From Colwellia sp. (GTDB taxonomy: Bacteria; Pseudomonadota; Gammaproteobacteria; Enterobacterales; Alteromonadaceae), in contig JALJPB010000026.1 of the NCBI GenBank assembly GCA_022969175.1, positions 1 through 51,576 on the forward strand: a stretch of DNA of 51,576 nucleotides, in the 5' to 3' direction. Positions within the stretch are counted from its first letter, which is position 1. Every line of letters starts with the position of its first letter. Under the pieces are notes generated by a model, which worked only from the letters and a program-made list of their open reading frames with translations, was not told the DNA's origin and did not search any database. The translations under genes were made by a program, and so were the position numbers. Below are positions 1 through 9,256 of this stretch, one piece after another.

Positions 1-490
1 TACCTACCCAGCATCGCTCGCCCACGTTGACTTCTCCCGCTAAATTTACTCCAGGAGATATATGACAAAAATCACCTAAGTTATTATCATGATCGATGTT
101 AGCGCCAGTATTAATAATTACACCATCGCCTATGATAGTACCTATGTTAATGCAAGCATTTGCTACGATTAAGACCCCTTCTCCTATTTCTATATGATCA
201 CTTAACGTTGCATAAGGAGATATAAGAGAAGTGATGGTCAATCCAAGTTTTTTAAATTCAGCGTATTTTTTTGCCCGAATGTCATTGTTGCCAATGGCGA
301 TAAATATAGCCGCGTATTGACTGGCATGTTTGATCAGAGTTGATTCATCACCAGCTACTTGCCATTCGCCGCAATGGGATATTTCTGGATAAGCAAGATC
401 GAAAAAGTGAACATTCCAGCCAAGCTGCTCTGCAATATCTGCTGCTACTTTACCATGTCCACCAGCGCCTAAAATGGCTAGATTTTTCAT
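1..490 (-). CDS. pglD: PglD/NeuD-family sugar N-acetyltransferase (3' end off window)
   Basis: My translation begins MKNLAILGAGGHGKVAADI, the N-terminal nucleotide-sugar binding fold (GAGGHGK loop) of PglD/NeuD acyltransferases. A left-handed beta-helix of hexapeptide repeats follows. The stretch INTGANIDHDNNLGDFCHIS has the His expected of the PglD catalytic base. Known relatives acetylate the 4-amino group of a UDP-4-amino-4,6-dideoxy sugar (UDP-bacillosamine or legionaminate type) using acetyl-CoA. A GAGGT ribosome site lies 6-7 bases before the ATG, and the gene follows the PglC-like transferase after 17 bases, so both are probably in one operon. About 163 residues are visible; the C-terminus lies beyond the left edge. 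The exact sugar substrate cannot be read from the sequence. Confidence 0.88.
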   Translation of the reverse strand, partial: MKNLAILGAGGHGKVAADIAEQLGWNVHFFDLAYPEISHCGEWQVAGDESTLIKHASQYAAIFIAIGNNDIRAKKYAEFKKLGLTITSLISPYATLSDHIEIGEGVLIVANACINIGTIIGDGVIINTGANIDHDNNLGDFCHISPGVNLAGEVNVGERCWVG

Positions 491-507
491 TACTACCTCG
501 TTAACTT

Positions 508-1113
508 CTATAATTTATTTTTATTTGAACCGATAAATTTACACATTGTTGCTTCGCCTTCAGCACTTACATCAGCTTGAACAAATACCTTCTTAATAGT
601 AAGAAACAGTATTTTAATATCAAGCCAGAATGAATGATTGTCAACATACCAAACATCAAAGGCAAACTTTTCTTCCCAACTAATGGCATTTCGGCCATTA
701 ACTTGAGCCCAGCCAGTAATACCGGGTTTTACATCATGACGGCGCGACTGCTCTTTTGAGTATAAAGGCAGATATTCCACCAACAGCGGCCTTGGGCCAA
801 CTAGGCTCATATCGCCTTTGAGTACACACCAAAGACCAGGGAGTTCATCTAAGCTGCTGTTTCTTAGTTTTTTGCCAAAGGGGATTAATCGTTCGTTATC
901 GGGAAGTGGATGTCCTTGGTCATCATTTGCATCTTTCATGGAACGAAATTTTATCATCTCAAAAATTTCTCCATTCAGCCCAGGACGTTTTTGTCTGAAT
1001 AAAACAGGTTTTCCTAGATTTTTAGCTACCTTTTTACTAAGCAACAAGATAATTGGAGAAAATAGTATTAGAACCATCGAAGAAACTACAATATCGAATA
1101 AACGTTTAATCAT
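508..1113 (-). CDS. Undecaprenyl-phosphate sugar phosphotransferase (PglC-like initiating transferase)
   Basis: This is a monotopic phosphoglycosyl transferase of about 201 residues, the small PglC-like form without the polytopic N-terminal region of WbaP. One hydrophobic helix (residues 5-27) precedes the cytoplasmic catalytic domain. KFRSMK, the SSLDELPG motif with the Asp89-Glu90 catalytic dyad, and VGPRPL are all present. The family moves a sugar phosphate from a UDP-sugar to undecaprenyl phosphate, the first membrane step of repeat-unit assembly. I chose the ATG at 1113 over an upstream in-frame TTG at 1134, because the ATG overlaps the stop of the preceding gene by 8 bases, as expected for translational coupling. 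With PglD next to it, the first sugar is probably an N-acetylated amino sugar (inference). Confidence 0.92.
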   Translation of the reverse strand: MIKRLFDIVVSSMVLILFSPIILLLSKKVAKNLGKPVLFRQKRPGLNGEIFEMIKFRSMKDANDDQGHPLPDNERLIPFGKKLRNSSLDELPGLWCVLKGDMSLVGPRPLLVEYLPLYSKEQSRRHDVKPGITGWAQVNGRNAISWEEKFAFDVWYVDNHSFWLDIKILFLTIKKVFVQADVSAEGEATMCKFIGSNKNKL

Positions 1114-2332
1114 GTTGATGATAACTCTTTTCAATATATTGAACGAATTGCTCTGCTAGTATTTTACGATCAAATCTTTCTTTAGCTAATCTTAAGGCGT
1201 TATCTGACATGCTAGGAATACTTTCTCTAATAGAGTTTAAATCAATGAGTGCTTGTGCCAAAGCATTATTGTCATCAGCAGGTACTACAATCCCACATTC
1301 ATATTGGGTAATTAGCTCTGCCAACCATCCAGGGTAATTATTGATAACAGGCAAGCCAGAGGCTATATAATCAAAAAATTTGTTCGGAGAGGTGCCATAA
1401 TAAAATGCAGGAATATTGGCGAGAAGCTGCAAGCCCACATCAGCTCTAGCCATAAGTTGGGCTAATTTATCTTTGTTTACAGGATCTAAAAAAATAAGAT
1501 TATTTAAATCTAGGATTTTAGCTTGTGCTTGCAGTTCCGGTTTTAATTTACCTTGCCCGATGAGAATAATTTTAACATCAGTTATATTTTTTTCTTGTAG
1601 GATTTTAGCTGCATCAAGAATATTCTTTAAGCCATTTGCTTGACCGTGTGTACCCGTGAAAACAGCAACGAAGTCATCATCACCAATACTATCAGGTTGC
1701 CACTGCTCATCTATCGCTGAAAAAATTTCTAAATCACAGCCATTGGGAATATTCGCTATTTCGCTACCCTTAGGTAAATAACGTGCAATTCCTTTGACAA
1801 TGCCGGGCGATAAACCAATATGACCATGGGCACTTTTATAAGCAACCCATTCAAGAACTGACAATAAGCCTAAGATCATCGGGTTTTTAATCACTCCCAT
1901 TTTTTTAGGGAGTTCTGGCCATAGATCTCTTACTTCAAAGATAAAATGTTTTTGTCTTAACCAACGAGCAAAAATACCAGGAAGTGCAGCAGTTAGAGGG
2001 GTTGTTGTCGCGAATACCACCTCATAATTAAGGGTTAATGAAAGCTTAATACTTTTATAGGCAAATTTTAAAAATGCCAAAGTACGCTGTAAAAATGTTT
2101 GGCTATTGGAGTAATCTAATGAGAACTCAATAACGTTAATACCATCGACATTACCTCTTCGTTGTCCATTGACAAACGCTGTAGATAATCCTGTGTTACC
2201 GCCACTATAGGAACCGCAAACCATAGTAACCTTATGACCTTTTTCTATGAGTTTTTTGGCCATTTCATAGGAGCGAATACCCGTTGCACCTAAAGGTGTA
2301 GAAAAATGTTGATGAAAGTATAGTATTTTCAT
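1106..2332 (-). CDS. Glycosyltransferase family 4, WbuB-like
   Basis: A 408-residue GT-B fold enzyme. The N-terminal half starts [20 protein letters not shown] and contains [15 protein letters not shown], typical of the WbuB/WcaI-type GT4 group. The C-terminal half has the nucleotide-sugar binding stretch [18 protein letters not shown]. Such enzymes add the second sugar, often N-acetyl-fucosamine or a related residue, to the undecaprenyl-linked primer on the cytoplasmic face. The start at 2332 forms a TAATG overlap with the preceding lyase gene, which favours it over an ATG three codons upstream. WbuB-like and PglC-like genes commonly sit together in marine gammaproteobacterial polysaccharide loci, which fits the order here. 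Acceptor and donor are not predictable. Confidence 0.88.
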   Translation of the reverse strand: MKILYFHQHFSTPLGATGIRSYEMAKKLIEKGHKVTMVCGSYSGGNTGLSTAFVNGQRRGNVDGINVIEFSLDYSNSQTFLQRTLAFLKFAYKSIKLSLTLNYEVVFATTTPLTAALPGIFARWLRQKHFIFEVRDLWPELPKKMGVIKNPMILGLLSVLEWVAYKSAHGHIGLSPGIVKGIARYLPKGSEIANIPNGCDLEIFSAIDEQWQPDSIGDDDFVAVFTGTHGQANGLKNILDAAKILQEKNITDVKIILIGQGKLKPELQAQAKILDLNNLIFLDPVNKDKLAQLMARADVGLQLLANIPAFYYGTSPNKFFDYIASGLPVINNYPGWLAELITQYECGIVVPADDNNALAQALIDLNSIRESIPSMSDNALRLAKERFDRKILAEQFVQYIEKSYHQHD

Positions 2333-4161
2333 TAAGACCAACTAAGTAATGTATAAACTTTGCCCGCTTGAGCAAGAGTGATCTCTAGCACAGGAATTTT
2401 ATTCCTTTTTAAATAGTATCTTGACTGATAACCTTCAACAATAGTAATTTTCTTTATTGGAGTATCGGCAGATATATCAATGGTGAATCGTCCTGAGCTT
2501 ATTTTATTACCACTTTGTTGCCAATCTTTATTAGGTAGATGCCATCTTAACGTTGCTTTATCTTTGAGGCCATCAATTGAATCAGTAATGTGAAGATTGT
2601 TTTTTGTTAAATGAATTTCGCGTTTATGACTATGTCCAAGGTCATTGACATATTGAGCACACAGGTGATGTTTACTTTTGTTTGTGACCTCACTATCAAT
2701 CCATTGATTATACAAAAATTGTGATAATTTTGGCATTTGCTCATGTTGATCAAATTGAATCGTATTGTGCGAACTTACACTAGTAAAATAAGCTTGTAAT
2801 TTAGATTCACAATTATAACTGTAGCTTCCGGTCCCTACTAAAATATTTTCATCAGCTATCCAAACATCTAGGTGTAGCGCATCACAGCAAGCTGGGCGAA
2901 ATTGAGTATTGGGTGTTCTTATATAACATCGGGCATAATCATTTTCTATTAGTTGATAGCTTGTATTTAGTGAGTTTACTGGTAATGGGCTAGTCTCTTC
3001 GTTAATATTTTTGTTTGTTGGTAATAGCAACATCAATTGATTCAAAGGATGATTTATTTCATAAATTGTACTTGCTCGAAACAATACTGACGCCCACTGA
3101 ATTGATGGACGATAATCTACATAGTCGCACGATGTTAATGGTAGTAATTGAGCCCCATCATTCAAACCTAAAATCGGAGTTTTTCCTGAAGTTACTGATA
3201 TTGTTGAATGCAGCCAATCAATTGCTTTATCAATTTTTTGGTAATATAAAGCACTAAACGTAGATTGATTAAATTGTTGTCTGAAAAATTCTACCAACGA
3301 TAAAGTGTCTAACATTAAACGGTGATAATTGACTGAGTGTTGGCTAAATACACCGTCGTTATCAATCAATTTATCGACTCTGTTTTCTAGCCAGTATTCA
3401 CCCGTTTTTATCCATTGTTGTATAACAGATTTTTTTTGATATTTAGCATTTTTTTCAAGCAACAAACTGCCAATGTACAAAGCTGCCGCTTCACTAGTGC
3501 CATGATTGTTATCTTGTGCCATGGCATAGTGAATAGTGGGAGAGATACGTACTAAATGGGCATATAAAAAATCGGCTAAGTCAGTAGTAATAGCTTTTTC
3601 TTGATTAAGTAAATAGGCGGTTGCCGCTAAATGCATCACTCTAATTGAAGCCTCTTGACCGCACTTCCAATTTACTCCTTGATTAATTGGATTATGTGCG
3701 CTCCAATCATTTAACCAATGGTTTAATGTGTCGAGATACTCAAGTTTATTAGTAATCATAAAGTCGATTGAAAAACAGAATAACCAATTAAAGCGTGATA
3801 ACTCCCAAACGGTTTTAATATCGCCAACAGCTAAGTCAAAATCATTGAGTTGACTCCAATGCATCGCATTATTCTTGACAACATTTTCATTATTAACCGC
3901 TTTAAGCCAGTTAGGAGCTTGCGAGGTATCGACATGCAACCACCCAAAAGCTTTTAGCTTTACCGACGTAATGTTTTTATTAGTTATTCTCAACGGCTGT
4001 TCAGAAAAGAATATTGCTGAAGGTTTATTTTTAAATTGATTATCTATAGGCAACTTCTTTTGAAAATAACCGAGCTTTATGGCAAACCTATAAACAGCAA
4101 CATAAAATATATTGCTGATGCCGAGACGTTTATAGGTGAGGAGTTTATCGATAATTTTCAT
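2332..4161 (-). CDS. Heparinase II/III-family polysaccharide lyase
   Basis: A 609-residue protein. The N-terminal half is an alpha/alpha toroid with DNNHGTSEAAALYIGS and FSQHSVNYHRL, containing candidate catalytic His and Tyr residues. The C-terminal half is a beta-sandwich (HLDVWIADENILVGTGSYSY, SSHNTIQFD). The family cleaves uronic-acid polysaccharides by beta-elimination. No classical signal peptide is visible at the N-terminus (MKIIDKLLTYKRLGISNIFY), so the site of action is unclear. The gene lies 8 bases after the fused oxidoreductase and overlaps the next glycosyltransferase. This lyase/fused-dehydrogenase pair recurs in exopolysaccharide loci, which suggests a role in polymer processing or length control rather than nutrient degradation (inference). 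Confidence 0.85.
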   Translation of the reverse strand: MKIIDKLLTYKRLGISNIFYVAVYRFAIKLGYFQKKLPIDNQFKNKPSAIFFSEQPLRITNKNITSVKLKAFGWLHVDTSQAPNWLKAVNNENVVKNNAMHWSQLNDFDLAVGDIKTVWELSRFNWLFCFSIDFMITNKLEYLDTLNHWLNDWSAHNPINQGVNWKCGQEASIRVMHLAATAYLLNQEKAITTDLADFLYAHLVRISPTIHYAMAQDNNHGTSEAAALYIGSLLLEKNAKYQKKSVIQQWIKTGEYWLENRVDKLIDNDGVFSQHSVNYHRLMLDTLSLVEFFRQQFNQSTFSALYYQKIDKAIDWLHSTISVTSGKTPILGLNDGAQLLPLTSCDYVDYRPSIQWASVLFRASTIYEINHPLNQLMLLLPTNKNINEETSPLPVNSLNTSYQLIENDYARCYIRTPNTQFRPACCDALHLDVWIADENILVGTGSYSYNCESKLQAYFTSVSSHNTIQFDQHEQMPKLSQFLYNQWIDSEVTNKSKHHLCAQYVNDLGHSHKREIHLTKNNLHITDSIDGLKDKATLRWHLPNKDWQQSGNKISSGRFTIDISADTPIKKITIVEGYQSRYYLKRNKIPVLEITLAQAGKVYTLLSWS

Positions 4162-4169
4162 TACTAGTA

Positions 4170-6308
4170 TTAACTCTGTTTCCTTAATTGTTCAGCAACA
4201 TCAATGCTTACTTGGGCCACTTCAAAGATTTCTTCAATAGGAATAGGTGAGTCTTTACCGTTATTTATGGCATCTATAAAGGCCGCGGCACAAGCATTTT
4301 GTCCTTTATCTTGTTGCCATAAATTTAATTTTTTAAAGTTTTTAAAACCAAATGCTCTAAGTTTTCTAAAGTTATCTAGTTGTAATACTTTACCATCGGT
4401 GAATACTTCAATACGTTCTTTTGGAAAGGCATTTGACCCGTTGGCTAAGTAATTTATGGTACCAAATGAACCATCTTCAAAACCTAAAATTATAGCGGCT
4501 TTATCTTCACATATATCAATTGAGTCATTATGGCCGATTCTTCTTGCTTGCACTGAAATGATTTTATGGCCGACTAAAAAGCGCATAAGATCAATAAAGT
4601 GACACGCTTCACCAATAATTCGACCACCACCACGTTCAATATCTTGCGTCCAATGATCTTTAGGAATTGCCCCTGCATTCATGGTCATAATTAATGATTT
4701 TGGTTGTGAAATAGGATGAAGTAATGCTTTCATTTTAACAATTTGTGGCGCAAAACGTCGATTAAAACCTACCATAAGATGCTTTGTGTAAGTACTCGCA
4801 TACTTTTTATAGCTTGCCTTGACGTTATCTAGTTGTTCCTGATTAATCGCTAGAGGCTTTTCGACAAAAATATTTTTATTATTTTCAATTGATTGGCTAA
4901 CAAACTGGGCATGGGTATGGTGTTGAGTAACAATAGCAATAGTATTGATGGCATCATTTTCAATCATGGCAGTGGTGTCTGTTGTCGCTTGATGAAAACC
5001 ATTGTCTTTACCATGAATAACACTGTTTACACCGCCAGAAGTAGAGAGTGTATGTAGCTGGGCATTTGCCTTTTTAAACGCGGGAATTAAAATACGTGAT
5101 GCGTAATTGCCTGCACCGACAAAACCAACAATAGCTGATTGAGCATCAAAAGAATTATTCGCATTTATCTCAAGGTTAGGTCTTAAGGGAGACTCTTTTT
5201 GTTTTGGATACTCAAGTAAAATACCTAAAACTTGCTTATTATCGGTGAGTGTTTCATAGGCTGATAAAGCATCCTCAAATAAAAATCGATGGCTTATCAG
5301 TGGTTTTACATCAATTTTACCTAACGACATCATATCTAAAATAGCAATAAAATTACGTTGTTCAGTCCATCGAACAAATCCTAATGGATAATCATTGCCT
5401 TGGCTTTCATAGGCATCGTCATATCGTCCTGGCCCATACGAACAAGACACTTGAAAACTTAATTCTTTCTGGTAAAACTCACTACGATTTAGCTCTAATC
5501 CGGTAACACCTACTAATACAATTCGACCACGTTTTCTCGACATGTTGGCAGCTTGAGAAACCGGATCGCTTGACGTTGTTGATGCGGTAATAATAACAGC
5601 ATCAACGCCATTACCTCGACTAAATGCGATACCATTTGCAACGGGGTCTTCTCCCAACGATGGATTACACACTTGTGCACCAAAACTTTTTGCCAACGCT
5701 AACTTGTTTTCATCAAAGTCGATGGCGAGTACTCTACAACCATTAGCAATTAATAATTGAATGGTTAATAAACCAATTAAGCCAGCGCCAATTACGACAA
5801 CAGATTCACCTAACGTCGGCTTTGTTAAACGAATACCTTGTAAGCCAATGGAAGCTAATACGGTAAAAACAGCACTTTCATCATCAACATTATCAGGGAT
5901 TTTTGCACAGAGGTTTTTTGCAATACAAACTAAATTTGCGTGTGGTCCGTTAGATACTATCCTATCACCTTCGGTAAATTCAGAGACTCCTTTGCCAATA
6001 CTGATAGCATTTCCGACATGGCAATAACCTAAAGGTAATGGTTGCCCAAGTTTAGATTTTACCGCATCAATAGTCGTCATTAGGCCATCTGTTTTTACTT
6101 TATCTAGCACCATCTTTACTTTATCAGGTTGCTTTCGAGCTTTGTCGAGCAAAGAAGCTTTACCAAAATCGACCAGCATTCTCTCAGTTCCCACTGAAAT
6201 GAGACTAACGCTTGATCTTATGAGTAAATGCCTCGATTTTACTTGCGGATCAGGTGCGGTGATAATGGATGTTTCGCCATTGCCCATATTTTGGAGGATT
6301 TGTTTCAT
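4170..6308 (-). CDS. Bi-domain oxidoreductase: MDR dehydrogenase fused to Gfo/Idh/MocA
   Basis: At 712 residues this is about twice the size of either parent family. Residues 1-370 are an alcohol dehydrogenase-like MDR domain with the dinucleotide loop VVIGAGLIGL. Residues 390-712 are a Gfo/Idh/MocA domain with GFVGAGNYASR and the EKPLAI substrate/cofactor motif. Both halves should bind NAD(P). The fusion is a known class found beside heparinase-family genes in polysaccharide clusters, but its substrate has not been defined to my knowledge; a UDP-sugar or a sugar from the repeat unit is likely. The ATG overlaps the stop of the polymerase gene by 4 bases (ATGA). The stretch is open and clean, so I read it as a true fusion rather than a frameshift artefact. 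Confidence 0.88.
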   Translation of the reverse strand: MKQILQNMGNGETSIITAPDPQVKSRHLLIRSSVSLISVGTERMLVDFGKASLLDKARKQPDKVKMVLDKVKTDGLMTTIDAVKSKLGQPLPLGYCHVGNAISIGKGVSEFTEGDRIVSNGPHANLVCIAKNLCAKIPDNVDDESAVFTVLASIGLQGIRLTKPTLGESVVVIGAGLIGLLTIQLLIANGCRVLAIDFDENKLALAKSFGAQVCNPSLGEDPVANGIAFSRGNGVDAVIITASTTSSDPVSQAANMSRKRGRIVLVGVTGLELNRSEFYQKELSFQVSCSYGPGRYDDAYESQGNDYPLGFVRWTEQRNFIAILDMMSLGKIDVKPLISHRFLFEDALSAYETLTDNKQVLGILLEYPKQKESPLRPNLEINANNSFDAQSAIVGFVGAGNYASRILIPAFKKANAQLHTLSTSGGVNSVIHGKDNGFHQATTDTTAMIENDAINTIAIVTQHHTHAQFVSQSIENNKNIFVEKPLAINQEQLDNVKASYKKYASTYTKHLMVGFNRRFAPQIVKMKALLHPISQPKSLIMTMNAGAIPKDHWTQDIERGGGRIIGEACHFIDLMRFLVGHKIISVQARRIGHNDSIDICEDKAAIILGFEDGSFGTINYLANGSNAFPKERIEVFTDGKVLQLDNFRKLRAFGFKNFKKLNLWQQDKGQNACAAAFIDAINNGKDSPIPIEEIFEVAQVSIDVAEQLRKQS

Positions 6309-7630
6309 AAATAAACTCGTTTGATATTTTTAGTTGTTAAATAGACCAAGATAAATGGAATTATTGAAAATATATACCTTGCAAAGAAGCCTAAAAATTC
6401 AGCGTAAAAAAATTGTGTTGAAAATACAACTACTGAAAAAAGATAGATTAGTTTTATCGCAGGGGAATTTTGTTTCCTTAAAAATATAAAATATAAGCTT
6501 AGGAAAATAGCTATAACCAGGCTGCCGACCACAGATCCTATTATGCCAAAATTCATCAGTAATTCAGTTTGAAAACCTGTAGTTAAAGAAGAGTTACCAC
6601 GTCTTCCTACAACATAAGAACCTGGATATATTAAGTTTTTAAGTTTAGGGCCAGCGCCAAGAGGTTTATCTGCCCACAATGCCCTTGGAATAAAATTGGC
6701 AATCGCTGCTGTATAGGTATTGCCCATTTCATATTTATATTCGTGGCTTAATAACCAAACAATATTTTCATGATTGCCAAAAGCGCCATTAAGGGAGTTG
6801 ACCATTCCGTATTGAGAATCTTGTTGAATGGAATCGTAGCCTTGATGCCTTACTTTGCCAATAATATGAAGAGAAAAAGAAAACCCTATTATGACCAAAA
6901 TCAAAGTTATCGTTTTTTTTAGTTGACTCTTGGTAATATGGCCGGAATATTTATGATTAAATGCCATAGAAAAAGCTAATAAGCTAATAATTAATATAAA
7001 CAATGAATTCCTATTACTATTAATACTATAGTATGTTGCGGCTAGTAAAAATGCGGTAATAAAGGATACAAAGCTTGCTTTTCTTAACCATTTTATATTG
7101 TTAGAATGAAGATAAATGAAGAAAAATAATAAGCAAGATATGTAGGTCCAGTGCGCTAATAATAAAGCAAGTCCATTGCCAACGCCCATGGATATTCGGT
7201 CGGTAATATATGCGTCAAACCCCATTGATAAGATAGCAATAATGTTTTTAGTCGAAAAGTAAGCACCTATTGCAAATACTAATATAGACACCAAAAAGAC
7301 TCGTTTTAGATAATTCGGGGATAGTTTCATAAACAACAATTGTTGTTTACCTTCTAGTTGAAAGCTATTGATACCAAAAAGAAAACAAGCATGGACAATA
7401 AATGAAAATAGTATTGAGTAGATATATATATCTATAGGATAGTCGTTTTGGTATCTAAAAAAACTTACATCCCATTGTAATACCGGTAAAAGTAAATGGA
7501 TCAAAAAATAAAACAAGCTTGATAAAACAAACATGCTAGTAAAAAACTGTGAGATTCCACGCCTGTAAACATTAAATAAACAGATAAAAAATATTATAAA
7601 ACTTAGAACAATGAAGAGTAAATAAATCAC
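6305..7630 (-). CDS. wzy: Wzy-like oligosaccharide repeat-unit polymerase
   Basis: A polytopic membrane protein of 441 residues with about 10-12 hydrophobic helices and a periplasmic loop between residues 260 and 345. The loop carries ANFIPRALWADKPLGAGP, a motif I recognise from oligosaccharide repeat-unit polymerases. Wzy enzymes join lipid-linked repeat units at the periplasmic face after Wzx flipping. The start is GTG at 7630, overlapping the stop of the acyltransferase gene by 4 bases (GTGA), so coupling supports the unusual start. The gene is strongly AT-rich, as polymerases in such loci often are. An O-antigen ligase is less likely because the flippase and initiating transferase are in the same operon. 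Confidence 0.8.
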   Translation of the reverse strand: MIYLLFIVLSFIIFFICLFNVYRRGISQFFTSMFVLSSLFYFLIHLLLPVLQWDVSFFRYQNDYPIDIYIYSILFSFIVHACFLFGINSFQLEGKQQLLFMKLSPNYLKRVFLVSILVFAIGAYFSTKNIIAILSMGFDAYITDRISMGVGNGLALLLAHWTYISCLLFFFIYLHSNNIKWLRKASFVSFITAFLLAATYYSINSNRNSLFILIISLLAFSMAFNHKYSGHITKSQLKKTITLILVIIGFSFSLHIIGKVRHQGYDSIQQDSQYGMVNSLNGAFGNHENIVWLLSHEYKYEMGNTYTAAIANFIPRALWADKPLGAGPKLKNLIYPGSYVVGRRGNSSLTTGFQTELLMNFGIIGSVVGSLVIAIFLSLYFIFLRKQNSPAIKLIYLFSVVVFSTQFFYAEFLGFFARYIFSIIPFILVYLTTKNIKRVYL

Positions 7631-8142
7631 TTAGGTAAAAAATCTACAAATTTTCCCAAGTACTCTTTGGAGTTACCAATTATATTACCTGGACTGCCAG
7701 CATAAATTGAAAAGTCAGGGACTTTCCCTCTTACCACTGTACCTGCTGCAACGATACATCCTTTACCAATCTCACATCCTGGCATCAAAATTGTGCCTGT
7801 GCCAATAAAGGAGTAATCGCCAATTTTAACACCTTGAATTCGCCCTAATGGTTTTTGTTGATCAATATTGAATGCTTTAGCTACTGTGTGTAATGCCCAA
7901 TCGTGTGTTAACACTCTAATATAGCTAGACATGGTAACTTCTTTGCCAATTGAAATTAAACTGTAATCAGTACCATCAAACCAAATCTTAGATGATATAT
8001 AATTTGGTTTACCGTTAAACTTCATGCCCCACCTTTTAAAAAAGAAATATAAAATCTCCGTTGACCATCTTGGTTTTATAAAGCAAACAAGTTTTGCTGA
8101 TGAAAAACATATTACCTTTTCAATTTTATTTGGTTTTGACAT
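7627..8142 (-). CDS. Hexapeptide-repeat acyltransferase (WbbJ/CatB-like)
   Basis: A 171-residue trimeric left-handed beta-helix acyltransferase. A candidate catalytic His lies in SYIRVLTHDWALH, hexapeptide repeats follow (IGDYSFIGTGTILMPGCEIG), and the end shows the usual tail FSIYAGSPGNIIG. Members O- or N-acetylate sugars using acetyl-CoA. I chose the ATG at 8142 because GAGGT lies 6 bases upstream; an in-frame TTG at 8154 is less likely. The start lies inside the end of the preceding glycosyltransferase gene (17-base overlap). It probably decorates the repeat unit before export (inference from position). Confidence 0.88.
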   Translation of the reverse strand: MSKPNKIEKVICFSSAKLVCFIKPRWSTEILYFFFKRWGMKFNGKPNYISSKIWFDGTDYSLISIGKEVTMSSYIRVLTHDWALHTVAKAFNIDQQKPLGRIQGVKIGDYSFIGTGTILMPGCEIGKGCIVAAGTVVRGKVPDFSIYAGSPGNIIGNSKEYLGKFVDFLPK

Positions 8143-9256
8143 CTTGTACCTCAATTTGGTGAATAATACTTTTCAGCTGTACTTCAAAAGGTTTAAATTT
8201 TGTAGTTGTAGTCGGCTCAAAGCTAAATGTTGACTTTTTATTATTAATAAGTGTCCTGACTTTAGTAATCAACATTGAATGATCATGATAAGGGACTGAA
8301 ATTGACCATTTTTCCTTGTTAAGGAATTGGGCAGTTTTGACTTCAGAATTTACAATGATTTTCACTCCCGACATTATAGCGTCACCCCATTTATTCGATT
8401 CTGCAAACTGGTTTATTTTATGTTTAGGATCATAATACGTTAAAACAAAATCTGAACATAGGTAGGAGGCAAGCGCTTCTGAATTTGAAACCGAGCCCAA
8501 ATAAACGACATTATCTTGTTGTGATAATGCCTTAGCTGCAGGGCAATCTATTTTCCCTGCTAAAATAATTTTAAAATCATCATTTTTAAATGCTTGTGAT
8601 AATGCTAATGCTGCAGCCATACCTCTATCTTCGCCAAGCCATCCATTGACATTAATTATTAGACCTGCCTTCGGCCAAACTTTATTTTTAAATATTTCTT
8701 GAGCAAGGTCGAGTTCACTTTGACTAGGCATGTTTTTTAAAATAAAAAAATTATTTGATTCAAAGTCATACCTTTCTTTACCAGGTATTATATGCATAAA
8801 TACATTTCTTGATGTGTAACGTTCTAATTTCTCAACCATACTTTTTATTAAGCTAGGCATCGAAAAAACCATTGAAAACCTATCAGCGTCATCAAAAATC
8901 ACTTTGTTTTTTCTAAATTTACTTGCCAGTAGTGCTGGGAATGCTGTTTCAAACCCTAAAGCCCAAACGGCTTTATCGGCAGGTAACCTTAGGCAATAAA
9001 AGAATACTTTTATCATCCATAAAATATACAGTAGTTTGACTTTTTTTCCTCCATAGCCGCCACCAGACATAAGGATTTTTTTTTGTATCGTGGCAGTTGA
9101 AAAATAAATTTCTTCTGATTCCCCTTTTATTCTCTGCCAACCAACATGTTTAATCGCTGTGTTTTTGTCTTGTAGTAACATGAATTTAGCCAGTTTAAAA
9201 AGCCGAGTTCTATTTGATAATGACGATAATGGAGCGATGATATCTAAACTTTTCAT
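8126..9256 (-). CDS. Glycosyltransferase (GT-B type) of the polysaccharide operon
   Basis: A 376-residue protein. The N-terminal half has a glycine-rich stretch (MSGGGYGGKK) and KVIFDDADRFSM. The C-terminal half has a Rossmann-like region with AGLIINVNGWLGEDRGMAAA and VYLGSVSNSEALASYL, then AESNKWGDAIMSGVKIIV, a degenerate nucleotide-sugar binding segment. The overall plan matches GT4-like enzymes, though sequence motifs are weak and the family assignment is less certain than for the gene at 1106-2332. It overlaps the flippase stop by 4 bases (ATGA). It presumably adds one sugar of the repeat unit at the cytoplasmic face. Confidence 0.72.
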   Translation of the reverse strand: MKSLDIIAPLSSLSNRTRLFKLAKFMLLQDKNTAIKHVGWQRIKGESEEIYFSTATIQKKILMSGGGYGGKKVKLLYILWMIKVFFYCLRLPADKAVWALGFETAFPALLASKFRKNKVIFDDADRFSMVFSMPSLIKSMVEKLERYTSRNVFMHIIPGKERYDFESNNFFILKNMPSQSELDLAQEIFKNKVWPKAGLIINVNGWLGEDRGMAAALALSQAFKNDDFKIILAGKIDCPAAKALSQQDNVVYLGSVSNSEALASYLCSDFVLTYYDPKHKINQFAESNKWGDAIMSGVKIIVNSEVKTAQFLNKEKWSISVPYHDHSMLITKVRTLINNKKSTFSFEPTTTTKFKPFEVQLKSIIHQIEVQDVKTK

